A stretch of 5,146 nucleotides of DNA, from assembly GCA_017940445.1 (NCBI GenBank), contig JAGAYQ010000288.1, forward strand, positions 1-5,146, read 5' to 3'. The notes beneath the pieces were generated by a model, which was not told the origin of the DNA, searched no databases, and saw only the letters and a program-made list of their open reading frames with translations. The stretch is from Pyramidobacter sp. (lineage in GTDB: Bacteria > Synergistota > Synergistia > Synergistales > Dethiosulfovibrionaceae). Of the stretch, positions 5,025 to 5,146 are shown piece after piece. Every line of letters begins with the position of its first letter. Within the stretch, counting starts at the first letter, position 1. The translations under genes were made by a program, and so were the position numbers.

Positions 5025-5146
5025 TCATCCCCACACCCTGAACGGCTCGGGGCGGAGGCCGACGCTTTCGCACAGGGCTTCGGCTTCGGCGAAATGACCG
5101 CAGAGGGTGTCGGCGCGATGGCTGTCGCTGGAGAGCACGACATGGC
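5025..5146 (-). CDS. C-terminal end of a PHP-family phosphoesterase, probably histidinol-phosphatase (partial)
   Basis: The last 39 codons plus stop (TGA at 5027-5025) of a minus-strand gene that begins beyond the right edge. The peptide starts HVVLSSDSHRADTLCGHFAE and ends PEPFRVWG. The pattern of a hydrophobic strand followed by S-D-x-H is the C-terminal metal-binding motif of PHP-domain hydrolases, in which the Asp and His bind metal. The next helix (FAEAEALCESVGL) and short tail match the usual end of histidinol-phosphate phosphatases of the HisJ/HisK type, which make L-histidinol in histidine synthesis. With only the tail visible, another PHP phosphoesterase is possible. It ends just before the shared terminator, convergent with the AlbA_2 gene. 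Confidence 0.7.
   Translation of the reverse strand, partial: HVVLSSDSHRADTLCGHFAEAEALCESVGLRPEPFRVWG

Noticed and set aside
4863..5146. Plus-strand frame starting in repeat copy B (MKRKVLRCICGAEMIRK...)
   Set aside because: It runs through the terminator and antisense to the phosphoesterase gene. The similar peptide in copy A simply reflects the repeat, and neither has a ribosome site of its own.

Overview
The window (5,146 bp) looks like chromosomal DNA of a GC-rich bacterium. The pckA-type gene strongly favours G or C at third codon positions, Shine-Dalgarno sites are good, and sigma-70-like promoters are recognisable. The divergent phosphoenolpyruvate carboxykinase would fit an anaerobic fermenter, possibly of the Synergistota. 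That assignment rests on recalled family resemblance only and is weak.

Layout, left to right. (1) Positions 1-289, minus strand: N-terminal 96 residues of a membrane-anchored protein with a Pro/Ala-rich linker, cut by the window edge. Its likely promoter is at 357-385. (2) Positions 386-550: nothing recognisable. A strong stem-loop terminator at 551-587 ends pckA. (3) Positions 604-2256, minus: a 550-residue ATP-type PEP carboxykinase of a divergent branch, with its own promoter at 2337-2364. (4) Positions 2433-3302, minus: a LysR-type regulator directly upstream of pckA on the same strand, probably a TTG start. It has a promoter at 3338-3366 and a dyad operator (TTATAG-N7-CTATAA) across the inferred transcription start. 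(5) Positions 3425-3525: a run of inverted repeats ending in copy A of a roughly 65-bp palindromic repeat. (6) Positions 3578-4837, plus: a 419-residue AlbA_2/Schlafen-like protein with a GHKL-type ATPase module and a C-terminal winged helix. (7) Positions 4844-4909: copy B of the repeat, starting 6 bp after that gene's stop. (8) Positions 4957-5017: a terminator usable from both directions. (9) Positions 5025-5146, minus: the last 39 residues of a PHP-family phosphoesterase resembling histidinol-phosphatase.

Functional reading. The LysR regulator and pckA form a plausible regulator-target pair, with separate promoters and a partly shared AT-rich motif near both. The AlbA_2 gene looks like an independent cassette: opposite strand, less GC-biased codons, bracketed by near-identical direct copies of a palindromic repeat. 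It is the most interesting part of the window. It could be a small mobile or accessory unit, an autoregulated regulator whose palindromes are its binding sites, or a defence-type gene beside dispersed palindromic repeats. The sequence alone does not decide between these.
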